Under the pieces are notes generated by a model. It was not told the origin of the DNA and did not search any database. It was given only the letters and a program-made list of their open reading frames with translations. From assembly GCF_013155395.1 (NCBI RefSeq), contig NZ_JABJWC010000008.1, forward strand, positions 1 to 64,000: 64,000 nt of DNA, given 5' to 3'. Below are positions 7,647-16,737 of the stretch, in pieces; within the stretch, counting starts at the first letter, position 1, and every line of letters begins with the position of its first letter. Source of the stretch: Komagataeibacter melomenusus (GTDB taxonomy: Bacteria; Pseudomonadota; Alphaproteobacteria; Acetobacterales; Acetobacteraceae). The position numbers were made by a program, and so were the translations under genes.

Positions 7647-10232
7647 GTGAGCGGATTTCATACACACTCCAGGTGCCTCCCCTCGCGGTGCGGAATGGCG
7701 CGACTGCTGCTGACAACGTCTCTTTGCTGCTCGGTCGGCATTGTCGCCAGCATCGGGCAAGCCAAAGCAGCAGCTACCGTCAGCTCCACCGAACAAACTT
7801 TCTCCTTTTCCATTCCGGCACAATCGCTGGATGGAGCACTCGCCGCTTTTTCAAAGATCACGCATATCCAGACTGTCGCTGCGGGTGAACTGACGCGTAG
7901 TGCGCGTTCACCGGGTATCAGCGGAACTATGACACCTACCGCTGCTATGAATGTCCTGCTCGGTGGCACTGGCCTAAGCCCCCGGACAAGTGGAAATGTC
8001 ATTATTGTTCAAAAAGCGGCAGCCAACATCACGCTTGGTCCCGTGCGCGTAGGCGGTAGCTTAAACGCACATGAGGCTGCAATCGGTCCCGGTGTCGGCT
8101 ATGTAGCAACTTACTCCGAAGCCGGGACAAAAATGGATACTCCGATTACGGAAATCCCTAATTCAGTTTATGTCATAACTAAACAGGAAATTTTAGATCA
8201 ACAAGCTCAGACAGTGAACGAAGCACTACGCTATATGCCTGGGGTGTACGCTGAAAGACTGGGGACCGCGAACGTAAGTACTGCCGGAGGAAATGCTAAC
8301 GGTACCGGGTCCGTCATGATGCGTGGATTTGCCGCTACACAGTATGTTGACGGTATCATGTCTAGCTCTAGTTCAGCAGGTGAAACGGCTTTTGTCGAAC
8401 GTGTCGAAACACTTAACGGCCCCGCTTCAGTTCTTTATGGCCAAGTTGGACCTGGTGGACTGATTGCCACGCGCTTAAAACAACCCGGAGAAACACCTGT
8501 ACATAATGTGAGTGTTGGATTTGGTAATCACGGACGTTACGAAGCGACGTTTGATGTGGGTGATAAGATCACGAAGTCAGGAAATCTAAAATATAGAATA
8601 GCGGGAATAGGTGTTACGCAAGGATCTCAAACAGACTACCTCCATTACAAAAGAGTCGGTGTGTTGCCGTCTATAAAATGGGATATCGATGATAAGACTA
8701 GCCTTACTCTGATCGGGCAGTATATGTATACGCCAGAAGATGGACAGGATACCGGCTACCCAAGTATTGGCTCGTTAGTACCTGGCACCCATGGTTATCT
8801 TCCGAGGTCTCTCTATCTTGGAGACCCGGCATATAATACCAGCGGTGAACGAGATGCGGCTTTCGAGTATCAATTTCAACATAAATTTAATAAGTTCATA
8901 GAGTTTCAACAAACATTCCGATATGAAGATTCGTCTACACATATAAATAATTTATATTTATTTGGTTCTATTCAAGAAAATGGCAATATTAGTCGTAGGG
9001 CATGGAAGCAAAACAGCAGAGATGCCACAGTTGCACTCGACAGTAGATTTATAGAACACTGGAACACCGGTCCGGTAAAACAAACCTTCGTGGAAGGGAT
9101 GGACTTTAGGCGGATATCCATTGCACAAAATATCGCTTACGATACGAGTGGAGCGGGAGCCATAAACGTATGGGATCCCATATATTACGTCACACATTTG
9201 AATTATAGTTTGTATGGACCCGATGATATAGAATTAGATAATATGAAAGAAACGCAATATCAGAGCGGTATTTATTTTCAAGATCAGATAAAATACGGAC
9301 ACTTGTCGGTTCTTCTTGGAGGCCGGCAGGATTGGTATAATTATAAAAATGCTTTAATTACCGGCGATAATTATGAAACAGATGCAGGGCATGGCGTTGT
9401 CACACAACCCTATGTTTATGAACGACAAAATCCATCTGATTCGAAATTCACGTGGAGAGCAGGTTTAACGTATAATTTTGATTTCGGGCTTACACCTTAT
9501 TTTAGTTACGCAACATCATTTATACCGCAGACTGGAGCATTTCAGTATAATGGACAGGCAGCAAAGCCTTTAAATGGCAAGCAGTTTGAGGCTGGATTGA
9601 AATACTTGATCCCACACACAAATGTTTTCTTAACGGCCGCGGCATATCATATTCAAGAAAATCATTACCAGATCACGGATATGGAACGTCCTGGTTATGA
9701 AGCTGATGCCGGCACGGTTACTTCGAAAGGTGTTGAGTTGTCAGCTCACGCGAACGTCACAAAAGACTTGCGCCTATCTTCTTCCTATTCGTTCAACGAA
9801 ACTCGCGCCACGAAAAGCGATACAAGTGTAATACTTCGTGATATGGCTGGAAACAATCTTGGTACTGTGAGTGAACAGGGGAAGTACATTGCTGGACTCC
9901 CCCGCCATATGGTGAACATGTTTGCTGATTATACTCTCCCTAGGAAGATATTTCATGGTTTGGGGGTGAACTTCGGCATCCGTTATATTGGAAGCACTTA
10001 TGCAGACAACGCAAATAGTTATAAAGTTCCATCTTATCTACTGTTTGATGTTGGTGCTCACTATGATTTCGAAAATGCTTCGCCATTGCTGAAAGGTTTG
10101 CGTGCACAGTTGGCGATTTCGAACCTTGCGAACACCCGGTATGTGACATCGTGCAGTTCTGGTTACGGCGGTGGTACGTGTTATTACGGTCAGGCTCAGC
10201 GCATTTATGGTAATTTTTCCTACAGTTGGTGA
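7647..10232 (+). CDS. TonB-dependent siderophore receptor with STN signalling domain
   Basis: This 861-residue outer-membrane receptor imports a ferric chelate using TonB energy and signals to FecR. It has a signal peptide ending near AKA at residue 41, and an STN domain at about 50-122 (FSIPAQSLDGALAAFSKITHIQTV). A plug follows from about 155 (IPNSVYVITKQEILDQQAQTVNEALRYMPGV, MMRGF, VERVETLNGPASVLYGQVGPGG), then a 22-strand-type barrel ending in YSW. The start is a GTG at 7647; ATG at 7695 is an alternative. The signal and STN part is GC-rich, while the plug and barrel from about 8,090 are much richer in A and T, so the gene looks like a mosaic. The substrate is not readable from sequence. 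Confidence 0.92.
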   Translation: MSGFHTHSRCLPSRCGMARLLLTTSLCCSVGIVASIGQAKAAATVSSTEQTFSFSIPAQSLDGALAAFSKITHIQTVAAGELTRSARSPGISGTMTPTAAMNVLLGGTGLSPRTSGNVIIVQKAAANITLGPVRVGGSLNAHEAAIGPGVGYVATYSEAGTKMDTPITEIPNSVYVITKQEILDQQAQTVNEALRYMPGVYAERLGTANVSTAGGNANGTGSVMMRGFAATQYVDGIMSSSSSAGETAFVERVETLNGPASVLYGQVGPGGLIATRLKQPGETPVHNVSVGFGNHGRYEATFDVGDKITKSGNLKYRIAGIGVTQGSQTDYLHYKRVGVLPSIKWDIDDKTSLTLIGQYMYTPEDGQDTGYPSIGSLVPGTHGYLPRSLYLGDPAYNTSGERDAAFEYQFQHKFNKFIEFQQTFRYEDSSTHINNLYLFGSIQENGNISRRAWKQNSRDATVALDSRFIEHWNTGPVKQTFVEGMDFRRISIAQNIAYDTSGAGAINVWDPIYYVTHLNYSLYGPDDIELDNMKETQYQSGIYFQDQIKYGHLSVLLGGRQDWYNYKNALITGDNYETDAGHGVVTQPYVYERQNPSDSKFTWRAGLTYNFDFGLTPYFSYATSFIPQTGAFQYNGQAAKPLNGKQFEAGLKYLIPHTNVFLTAAAYHIQENHYQITDMERPGYEADAGTVTSKGVELSAHANVTKDLRLSSSYSFNETRATKSDTSVILRDMAGNNLGTVSEQGKYIAGLPRHMVNMFADYTLPRKIFHGLGVNFGIRYIGSTYADNANSYKVPSYLLFDVGAHYDFENASPLLKGLRAQLAISNLANTRYVTSCSSGYGGGTCYYGQAQRIYGNFSYSW

Positions 10233-10595
10233 AATTATACCGCCCGAGACTACACCGACTTTCCTTATTTAAAATCAACGCATTGCCCCTCGTCTCGAGG
10301 CCAAAGTCGAGGGGCAGCATCGCTGCAACTTCCGAAGGGCATCCCGTGCAACAATCATGGGTTATCCCCGGCAAGATCCATGGGGCCATCCATGCCAAAC
10401 TCGAGAGACGGTGCTGTGCACTATCCGTGAGATCACACGGCCACTGGCGTGGGATGCGTTCTCCGCCCGCAAGACTTTCGCGAAACTGGAGAAACCTGTT
10501 CGGAGATATATCCAGTGGGATCACACCAGAATGATGCGCAGACCGACCGGAATCTGCTCTTTCGTCTGATCGTCAGCGGCCAGATATCCCTTACC
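10233..10595 (+). repeat. Direct repeat, copy 2 (receptor-to-LysR spacer plus LysR 5' end)
   Basis: This is the intact-locus copy of the repeat at 526-888, beginning just after the receptor stop and continuing into the LysR gene. Shared blocks and order are the same with scattered single-base differences; similarity is lost after GGCCAGATATCCCTTACC. Recombination between the two copies would delete or duplicate the roughly 9.7 kb iron cluster between them. Confidence 0.85.
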
Positions 10596-11498
10596 TCGCT
10601 GGTTGAGGCTCTCGCTGTGGCGGAACATCGTAATTTCCGAAAGGCCGGTGAAACCTTACGGATTTCACAATCTGCTATCAGCAACCGGATCGCCACCCTT
10701 GAAGATATTATCGGTTTCCGCCTGTTTGAACGCCGCAACGGCGTGCATGTCACCTACGAGGGACAGCAGTTTCTCTCCGTCATCAACGAAGCGGTCAGTC
10801 TTATTGACCTTGCACTCCGTCCCACCCGCCTGCTTCCTGTCACCACTGAAAGCAGGCTGATGGTCGGTGTCCAGTCCTCAAGCGCGGGAGGATTTCTGCG
10901 CAATATCCTCGACCGTTTCGTAAAATATTCGCCTTATGTCCGGCTGGTCTCGGGCGAATTCGCCCCTGATCTGCTGATCTCCGGCCTGCGACGACGCGAG
11001 ATCGATATTGCCTTTACCCCTGACATTCCACCACGTCGGACACTGGCCCATGATATTCTGTGCGTCATGCCCTTGTGGACCGAAACCATGATGGCGGCAC
11101 TGTCCGAGCATGACCGGCTGGCCATGCAGGAGGCCGTGACATGGAACGATCTTGCGGATCATACCTTTTTGGTTCGCCGGGAGGGCATGGGATCGTGGCT
11201 GATGGCGCAGGCCCTTCCCTATCTCGAACAACATGGCGCTCCACCCCGGATCGAACATATGATTGTCGGGCGAGACACCCTGCTGACCGATGTCGTGCGC
11301 CGCCGGGCGGTGGCCCTGACCTCGGCCGCGACAACAAGCCTGTCGGTTCCAGGCGTGCGCCTGCTTCCTCTTGCAGGTGATCCCATCACCCTGACCTTTC
11401 ATGCCCTGTGGTCACGCCAGAACCACAATCCAGCGCTCCAGACGCTTCTTAAACTGGTGAGGACGGTGAAGGACCCAAACGTTTCTGACGCCATCTGA
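10515..11498 (+). CDS. LysR-family transcriptional regulator
   Basis: The N-terminal helix-turn-helix is clear: VEALAVAEHRNFRKAGETLRISQSAISNRIATLEDIIGFRLFERR. A substrate-binding domain of the LysR fold follows (RLMVGVQSSSAGGFLRNILDRFVKYSPYVRLV, IDIAFTPDIPPRR, ALSEHDRLA, LVRREGMGSWLMAQAL). I chose the GTG at 10515 because CGGAG lies nine bases before it; a GTG at 10449 in the same frame is possible. The target genes and inducer are unknown, and the receptor just upstream is an obvious candidate. Its last 17 codons overlap the convergent DUF2274 gene, which may mean its original C-terminus was altered when the conjugative element arrived. Confidence 0.88.
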   Translation: MGSHQNDAQTDRNLLFRLIVSGQISLTSLVEALAVAEHRNFRKAGETLRISQSAISNRIATLEDIIGFRLFERRNGVHVTYEGQQFLSVINEAVSLIDLALRPTRLLPVTTESRLMVGVQSSSAGGFLRNILDRFVKYSPYVRLVSGEFAPDLLISGLRRREIDIAFTPDIPPRRTLAHDILCVMPLWTETMMAALSEHDRLAMQEAVTWNDLADHTFLVRREGMGSWLMAQALPYLEQHGAPPRIEHMIVGRDTLLTDVVRRRAVALTSAATTSLSVPGVRLLPLAGDPITLTFHALWSRQNHNPALQTLLKLVRTVKDPNVSDAI

Positions 11499-11691
11499 GA
11501 AAAGCCCTGTCGGAGAGCATAAATTTCTCGATCATTGGGGCTATCAATTTCTGTGGCGTGACACTCTGCTGGTGCAGGGCGTTCATGGCGTCCGCATAAG
11601 CCAGAAGATCCCGATGCACGGACGCGGGCAGATCGATTGTAAGCCGAACCGGTTTTTCATCGGGCAGAGCACTGATTTTCAGATCACTCAT
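11449..11691 (-). CDS. DUF2274 family protein of the Trb operon
   Basis: This 80-residue protein begins MSDLKISALPDEKPVRLTI followed by DLPASVHRDLLAYADAM, the DUF2274 signature. Such proteins are regularly encoded directly after trbI in Trb conjugation operons of alphaproteobacteria. It overlaps the trbI stop by eight bases, so it is the last gene of that transcript. The LPASVHRDLLAYA stretch looks like a ribbon-helix-helix DNA-binding fold, so a regulatory role is possible. Its 3' end overlaps the LysR gene end to end. Confidence 0.8.
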   Translation of the reverse strand: MSDLKISALPDEKPVRLTIDLPASVHRDLLAYADAMNALHQQSVTPQKLIAPMIEKFMLSDRAFLRWRQKRLGPSPSSPV

Positions 11692-12895
11692 GATCCGTTT
11701 CTCCTTTTACATGCCATGGTCGCACAACCAGATCCCGATTCAGAACCAGGGTAAATGGCAGGCCGGGCCGGTCGGTCAGGGTGGGCTGGACGTTGAGACT
11801 TCGGTCAATCAGCCGGTTGCCGACCATGGAAAAGCCGTTGCTAGCGCCGGAGCGGATTGCCTGGGCCAGATTGTTTTCGCTCTGGCTGGTGCCCGCCTCG
11901 GAGCCGACGCTGAGGAGCGTGGTCACCAGGGCCGCTTTGAAAAGCTGGCCCCAATGATTGTCGACCTCGTCAGACAGGCCGGACTGGCCGATGGCGTCAC
12001 CACCGGACAGCTTCTCCAGCACGAGGCTCTCGCCGTCGGGGTATAAGAGTCGCGTCCAGATGATCTGCGTGCGCTGCTGCCCGAAGGAAATCCCGCTGTT
12101 ATAGGCTCCGAACAGCGTGCTGCCCTGCGGGATCAACAGATAACGACCGGTCGGGCTGTCATAGACGTTCTGGGTCACATGACCCACGATCTGGCCGGGC
12201 AGATCGGAACTGATTTTCGTGTTCAGTGCGCCAGCGATCACCGTGCCCGCCTGGAGGACATAAGGTGAGGCAGGCGGCGCAATGCGGTCCGGGCTGGTCG
12301 TCGCGCGGTCGGGCTGCCCTTCCAGAAAGGCAAGGTTCCCAGCCTGTGGCCCGGTCGTGGTGGAAGCCCGCCCTTGAGTGGCAGGAGCGCCCGGCGCGGG
12401 CGGCATCGTCTGTTCGCCGGCGCGGTCACGTTCCCCCGTCTGCACGAACAGCCGGCTGGCGATCGCGGCCTCGACTTCCTGTTGCGCGCGCCGGTCGTCG
12501 CTACCCGACGCCGCCTTTCCCTGCTCCTGTGCCTTCAGGATAGTGTATCCCGGATCTCCTGGCAGAGCAGGACCGAGCTTCGGCACGCCGTTGCCGACAT
12601 AGTCTGAGGGCAGCCCCGTCAGCCCATCGGCGGACGGGCGCACATCCGTGTCCTGGCTGGCGGCGGGTGGCGCTTTGTGGCTGCTGTTCTCCAGCGCGTA
12701 GCCAAGTGCGAGACCAATGGCGAGCATCCCTGCCCCACCGAGCGCCCAGACCACGGTGCGGTTAAGACGCACCACGCGCGGCCGTTCCGCCCGCAGGCGC
12801 AGATCGGGAGGAGAAGGCGAGGATGATGGTCCCGATCCGCTTCCGTCGGCCGACACGTCCCCACCCTCATCCTGACGATCCTGCGTGTCGGTCAT
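11684..12895 (-). CDS. trbI: TrbI / VirB10-like type IV secretion protein
   Basis: The 403-residue protein has a cytoplasmic start, a transmembrane helix at about residues 46-68 (RTVVWALGGAGMLAIGLALGYAL), a Pro-rich periplasmic section and a C-terminal TrbI/VirB10 domain. Recognisable parts are PYVLQAGTVIAGALNTKISSDLPG, TQNVYDSPTGRYLLIPQGSTL and the later GYNSGISFGQQR-like region. It spans both membranes in the mating channel and links the energy-supplying ATPases to the outer pore made with TrbG. The start overlaps the trbG stop by four bases. Confidence 0.92.
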   Translation of the reverse strand: MTDTQDRQDEGGDVSADGSGSGPSSSPSPPDLRLRAERPRVVRLNRTVVWALGGAGMLAIGLALGYALENSSHKAPPAASQDTDVRPSADGLTGLPSDYVGNGVPKLGPALPGDPGYTILKAQEQGKAASGSDDRRAQQEVEAAIASRLFVQTGERDRAGEQTMPPAPGAPATQGRASTTTGPQAGNLAFLEGQPDRATTSPDRIAPPASPYVLQAGTVIAGALNTKISSDLPGQIVGHVTQNVYDSPTGRYLLIPQGSTLFGAYNSGISFGQQRTQIIWTRLLYPDGESLVLEKLSGGDAIGQSGLSDEVDNHWGQLFKAALVTTLLSVGSEAGTSQSENNLAQAIRSGASNGFSMVGNRLIDRSLNVQPTLTDRPGLPFTLVLNRDLVVRPWHVKGETDHE

Positions 12896-13884
12896 GACTT
12901 CCTGCCATCTGTGCGTACGATACGCACCCGCTGCTCGGAATGCTTATCGCCCAGCCGCAGTTCGGCGGCCGCGAACAGCCGGTCCACGATCATCCAGTTC
13001 TGCCGCACCCGGTAATTGACCAGTTCCGGGCCGCCATCGGCTCCCAGCACAAAGAGCGGCGGCAGTTGCCCCTGCCCTATGCCGGCCGGAAAGGCGATGT
13101 AGACCTTGTGGCCGTCATCGAACGCCCGGCTCGGAAACCAGGGCGGTGTGGCGCCTTTAACCGGGTTGATGGCATAGCGGAAATTCAGCGCGTCGAGATT
13201 CAGTCCCGCATCCACAGGGGTGGCATCATCAGCGTCACTGTCCCGCCGATGCAGGGCGATCAGGTCATCCTCGGGATAGTCCCACGACACCGATGCCATG
13301 TAAGTCGCGGGCGTGGAGCGCAGTTCGGCGAGATAGGTCCGCCGGTCGGTATTGACGATCAGATTGGTGGTCAAATCCGGCCGCGTCGGCTTGACCAGGA
13401 TATGAATCCGCTTTGTCGCCCCAGCCCCGCTTTCGGTATCGCCGATGATCCAGCGCACGGTGTCACCGGCCGCGACAGGCCCGGTGCCGACCAGCTTCTC
13501 CCCCTGCTGGAGCATGATGTCGGTGATCTCGCCTGGCGAAGTATAGACCTGATAGAGAGCGCCGGGGCTGTAGGGATAGACCTGCACCGCGTTGATAAAC
13601 CCGGCTCGCGTGGGCTGAATGCGCGCCGCCAGATTGGCCTGCGTCACGCGCGCGGTCGGATCGGCAACTTCGGGGGCCGGATGTGTGACGCGTCGTGATG
13701 GCAGCGGCTTGAGCTGGCCCGGCAGGGGAAGTGGCTGCGGGACTTCAACGACCTGTACCGGTTTCGGCGGATCCGGCAGACGCGTGGCCTGAACAGCATC
13801 ATCGTACCGGATGACCGGCGGATGGTAATGCTGCGCGCATCCGGCCAGAGGCAGGACCAGCAGCGGGAGAGCACGACGGATCAT
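12892..13884 (-). CDS. trbG: TrbG / VirB9-like outer-membrane channel protein
   Basis: The 330-residue product starts with a lipoprotein-type signal (MIRRALPLLVLPLAGCAQ) with the lipobox LAGC at residues 13-16, unlike many TrbG proteins that have an ordinary signal peptide. The VirB9/CagX domain follows, with VQVYPYSPGALYQVYTSPGEITDIMLQQGE and RWIIGDTESGAGATKRIHILVKPTRPDLTTNLIVNTDRRTY. It forms the outer pore with TrbI. Four-base overlaps couple it to trbF upstream and trbI downstream. Confidence 0.92.
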   Translation of the reverse strand: MIRRALPLLVLPLAGCAQHYHPPVIRYDDAVQATRLPDPPKPVQVVEVPQPLPLPGQLKPLPSRRVTHPAPEVADPTARVTQANLAARIQPTRAGFINAVQVYPYSPGALYQVYTSPGEITDIMLQQGEKLVGTGPVAAGDTVRWIIGDTESGAGATKRIHILVKPTRPDLTTNLIVNTDRRTYLAELRSTPATYMASVSWDYPEDDLIALHRRDSDADDATPVDAGLNLDALNFRYAINPVKGATPPWFPSRAFDDGHKVYIAFPAGIGQGQLPPLFVLGADGGPELVNYRVRQNWMIVDRLFAAAELRLGDKHSEQRVRIVRTDGRKS

Positions 13885-14573
13885 TGGCCCAGCTCCTTCG
13901 ACCAGTTGATGGCGGAGACGTAGATGCCCAGAGGATTTTTCCGAAGATGATCAGCGTCGCGCGGCGTGCGCAGAACGACCGAGACGATGGCGGTCCAGCG
14001 CTCGGTGCCGGTGAACGCGCCGTCACGGTAATGGCGCTCGGTCCAGGCCACACGGAAGCTGCCGGACGAGGCCCGGATCACCGAGGCGATGTCCACCTCG
14101 ACCTGCTCGTGCCCGATGCGCGAGAACGGATCGTTGAGGCGGGCGTAATCGTTAAGCGCCTGGGCGCCCAACGTGGTGGTGAAATCATAGGACCGCAGCC
14201 AGTTCTGCCGGACCACAACGGGGTCCGACGACAGGGCGCGCACGTCGTGGACGAACTGCGCCAGATACCAGGAGATCTGCGGATCGGCGGGCATATAGCC
14301 CGCTGTCGCGGGGGCCACGACCTGCGCCTGCCCCAGCCGGTCCACCTGCACCACCCACGGCGTGATGGTGCCGCGCGCGGACTGCCAGACCAGCCCGGCC
14401 CCGAGCCCTGCCGAGAGGAATAGCGACCCGAACGCCATCAGCCGCCAGTTGCGGGCCTGGATGCGGGCGGAGCCGATCCGCTCGTCCCAGATCTGGGCGG
14501 CTTTCTGATACGGGGTCACAGGTTCGGGCGTGGTCCCGTAGCGGGTGGTGGAGCGACGGAACATCGTCCTCAT
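13881..14573 (-). CDS. trbF: TrbF / VirB8-like inner-membrane assembly protein
   Basis: This 230-residue protein has a short cytoplasmic start, one transmembrane helix near residues 44-64, and a periplasmic VirB8-type domain (TPWVVQVDRLGQAQVV, ISWYLAQFVHDVRALSSDPVVVRQNWL, RVAWTERHYRDGAFTGTERWTAIVSV, NPLGIYVSAINWSKEL). The final NPLGIYVSAINWSKEL is typical of TrbF. It nucleates the mating apparatus in the inner membrane. It overlaps trbL and trbG by four bases each. Confidence 0.93.
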   Translation of the reverse strand: MRTMFRRSTTRYGTTPEPVTPYQKAAQIWDERIGSARIQARNWRLMAFGSLFLSAGLGAGLVWQSARGTITPWVVQVDRLGQAQVVAPATAGYMPADPQISWYLAQFVHDVRALSSDPVVVRQNWLRSYDFTTTLGAQALNDYARLNDPFSRIGHEQVEVDIASVIRASSGSFRVAWTERHYRDGAFTGTERWTAIVSVVLRTPRDADHLRKNPLGIYVSAINWSKELGQ

Positions 14574-15997
14574 TCCTTTTCTGACAGATCGATTGAGGAA
14601 GATCCGCCCCCGCCGTCGGCGGAGCGGATGACATGGGCGGCCTCGGCGGCATGGGTCGCTGCGTTACGGCGCTTCATCTTCTGCGCCCAGCGGGGCGGTT
14701 CGCCGGAACCGCCACCATCTCCACCAGATGGACCCTCACCGGTAGGGCCGCCACCCGTGGGGCCACCCCCTTCTCCGGCAGGACCACCCCCACCTGATGG
14801 AAACGGCCCGCTGCCACCGGTTTCGTCACCCTCTCCACCGCCCATCCCGCGTGCGGCCCAGCGTCCACCGGCGGCATAGTTTTCTTTGAGGGATGAACCG
14901 GCACGGGAGGCCGCTCCTTTGACGGCATTCGCGACGTTCCCACCGACAGCCCGGCCCATGCCGCCGATCCCGGCGGTCATGCTGCCCGCGCCGCCAGACG
15001 CGCCAGCAGCACCAGCCGAATAGGCGGAGGTGGCGGCCCCGGCGATCGCGGCCCCGCCCCGCGCGGCGGCAGCTGTAGCGCCCAGCGCAGCGGCACCTCC
15101 GGAAATTGCGGCAGCGGGCGCGGCAACAGCGGCAGCCCCCATGGCGCCAACCGCCATGCCGGTACCGACTGCCGCGCCCGCACCAAGCTGCGGGGCACCG
15201 GAAATCAGGCCATTGGCGATGCTGCCGCCATAAATGGCGAGCCCGACGATCGAAAGCGACGCCAGCACAACCGAGACGGCCTGGCCGATGGTCGGCACAT
15301 CGCTGCCGTAGGACGTCGTAAACTGGGCGAACAGAACCGACGCGATGGCGGAAATGATCGCCAGCACCATGATCTTCACACCGGACGATACGACATTGCC
15401 CAGCACCTTCTCGGCCAGAAAGGCGGTGCGATTGAACAGGGCGAACGGGATCAGCACGAAGCCTGCCAGCGTGGTCAGCTTGAACTCGATCAGCGCCACG
15501 AAAAGCTGCACGGCCAGAATGAAGAACGCCGCCAGCACGATCAGCCAGGACAGACACAGCACGAATATCTGGATGAAGTTGGTAAAGAAGGCGACCGGAC
15601 CAAGGAGATTGTGAACAGAGTCCAGAAGCGGCTGCGCTGCCGTGAACCCCGTGGAGGCCAGACGACCGGGCCGCAGGAAGTCTCCCAGCGCCAGACTGCC
15701 ACCGCCGACCTTCAGTCCGAGGGCCGCAAAACTGTCGAAGAGGATCTTCGAGAGCGCATCGAAATCGTTGATGACCCAGGCGAAGAAGCCGATATAGAGC
15801 GTCTTCTTCACCAGACGCTGGATGATGTCCTCATCCGCAGCCCAGGCCCAGAACAGGCCAGCAAGAGCAATGTCCAGCACAGACAGCGTACCTGCCAGCG
15901 AGATCACATTCCCCTTCACCAGACCGAAGCCCGTATCGATCGTGGTGGTGAAGGTGTTCAGAAAGGTATCGATAACGCCGACATCGTTCATGGCCAT
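14570..15997 (-). CDS. trbL: TrbL / VirB6-like polytopic membrane protein
   Basis: The 475-residue protein has a hydrophobic N-terminal 270 residues with about six helices (for example LSVLDIALAGLFWAWAADE, FIQIFVLCLSWLIVLAAFFILAV, IMVLAIISAIASVLFAQF, AVSVVLASLSIVGLAIYGGSIANGL). A long tail rich in Ala and Gly follows and then becomes Gly-Pro-Ser repeats. That layout, including GDFLRPGRLASTGF, is characteristic of P-type TrbL. It forms part of the inner-membrane passage for the transferred strand. The ATG at 15991 is an alternative start. Confidence 0.92.
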   Translation of the reverse strand: MAMNDVGVIDTFLNTFTTTIDTGFGLVKGNVISLAGTLSVLDIALAGLFWAWAADEDIIQRLVKKTLYIGFFAWVINDFDALSKILFDSFAALGLKVGGGSLALGDFLRPGRLASTGFTAAQPLLDSVHNLLGPVAFFTNFIQIFVLCLSWLIVLAAFFILAVQLFVALIEFKLTTLAGFVLIPFALFNRTAFLAEKVLGNVVSSGVKIMVLAIISAIASVLFAQFTTSYGSDVPTIGQAVSVVLASLSIVGLAIYGGSIANGLISGAPQLGAGAAVGTGMAVGAMGAAAVAAPAAAISGGAAALGATAAAARGGAAIAGAATSAYSAGAAGASGGAGSMTAGIGGMGRAVGGNVANAVKGAASRAGSSLKENYAAGGRWAARGMGGGEGDETGGSGPFPSGGGGPAGEGGGPTGGGPTGEGPSGGDGGGSGEPPRWAQKMKRRNAATHAAEAAHVIRSADGGGGSSSIDLSEKE

Positions 15998-16002
15998 GAT
16001 GG

Positions 16003-16737
16003 TCAGTTCCCGCTACTGCCGAACATGGAAACCGAAGTCGGGCTATAGGCGTTATATTGGGAAAAATGCTGATACTGAGCTTCGCTCTCGACTTCGGTGG
16101 CCGCATTCCGCGCCCGCTCCAGCGCCGTGGCCCGCCCGTTGGCGGCGAGTTCGGCCTGGATGTCGGACAACTGGCGCGACTGAAGCGCGAGAAGCTGATT
16201 GCCGGCCTGCGCCGCCTGCAGAGCACCTGTGGAATCCTGGCTGGCCGAAACAAGCTGGGTCATGGCACTGCTGTCGGAAGGAATATTCCCCACAACACGC
16301 GCCTGCAGTTTCAGGGCATCCTCAAAGCCGCCTACGGAATTCTGCCACCTTGTCTGCGCCTGGCTGAACAGGGCGCTGTCGGACATGCCCGATGAGACCG
16401 ACGTATAGGATTGCTGGTACTGCTGCTCGACGGACTGGACGCTGTAGGCAATGTTCTGCGCCTGCGCGAGCAGTGCCGTAGTCTGGGAAATCGTCGATTG
16501 CAGCGATGACAATGTCGAAAGCGGCAGGCTCGCCAGATTACGTCCCTGATTGACCAGCATCTGTGCCTGGTTGGCCAGCGAGGTGATCTGATTATCGATC
16601 TGCTGGAGGGTCCGTGCCGCGATGAGAACATTCTGGACATGGTTGGCTCCATCATACACCGCCCATTGTGCCCGGGCCTGTGGAACGCCAAGCGACAGCA
16701 GGGCCGCCGTACCGCAGAGAAAGACCGCCTGCCTCAT
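16003..16737 (-). CDS. trbJ: TrbJ / VirB5-like secreted conjugation protein
   Basis: This 244-residue protein has a Sec signal (MRQAVFLCGTAALLSLGVPQARA) followed by a mostly alpha-helical body rich in Gln, Ser and Ala. Stretches such as AARTLQQIDNQITSLANQAQMLVNQ are typical of TrbJ, a pilus-tip or assembly component. The ATG at 16737 overlaps the trbE stop by four bases; a longer frame exists but lacks the signal peptide position. No trbK-type entry-exclusion gene is seen in the five-base gap to trbL. Confidence 0.9.
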   Translation of the reverse strand: MRQAVFLCGTAALLSLGVPQARAQWAVYDGANHVQNVLIAARTLQQIDNQITSLANQAQMLVNQGRNLASLPLSTLSSLQSTISQTTALLAQAQNIAYSVQSVEQQYQQSYTSVSSGMSDSALFSQAQTRWQNSVGGFEDALKLQARVVGNIPSDSSAMTQLVSASQDSTGALQAAQAGNQLLALQSRQLSDIQAELAANGRATALERARNAATEVESEAQYQHFSQYNAYSPTSVSMFGSSGN

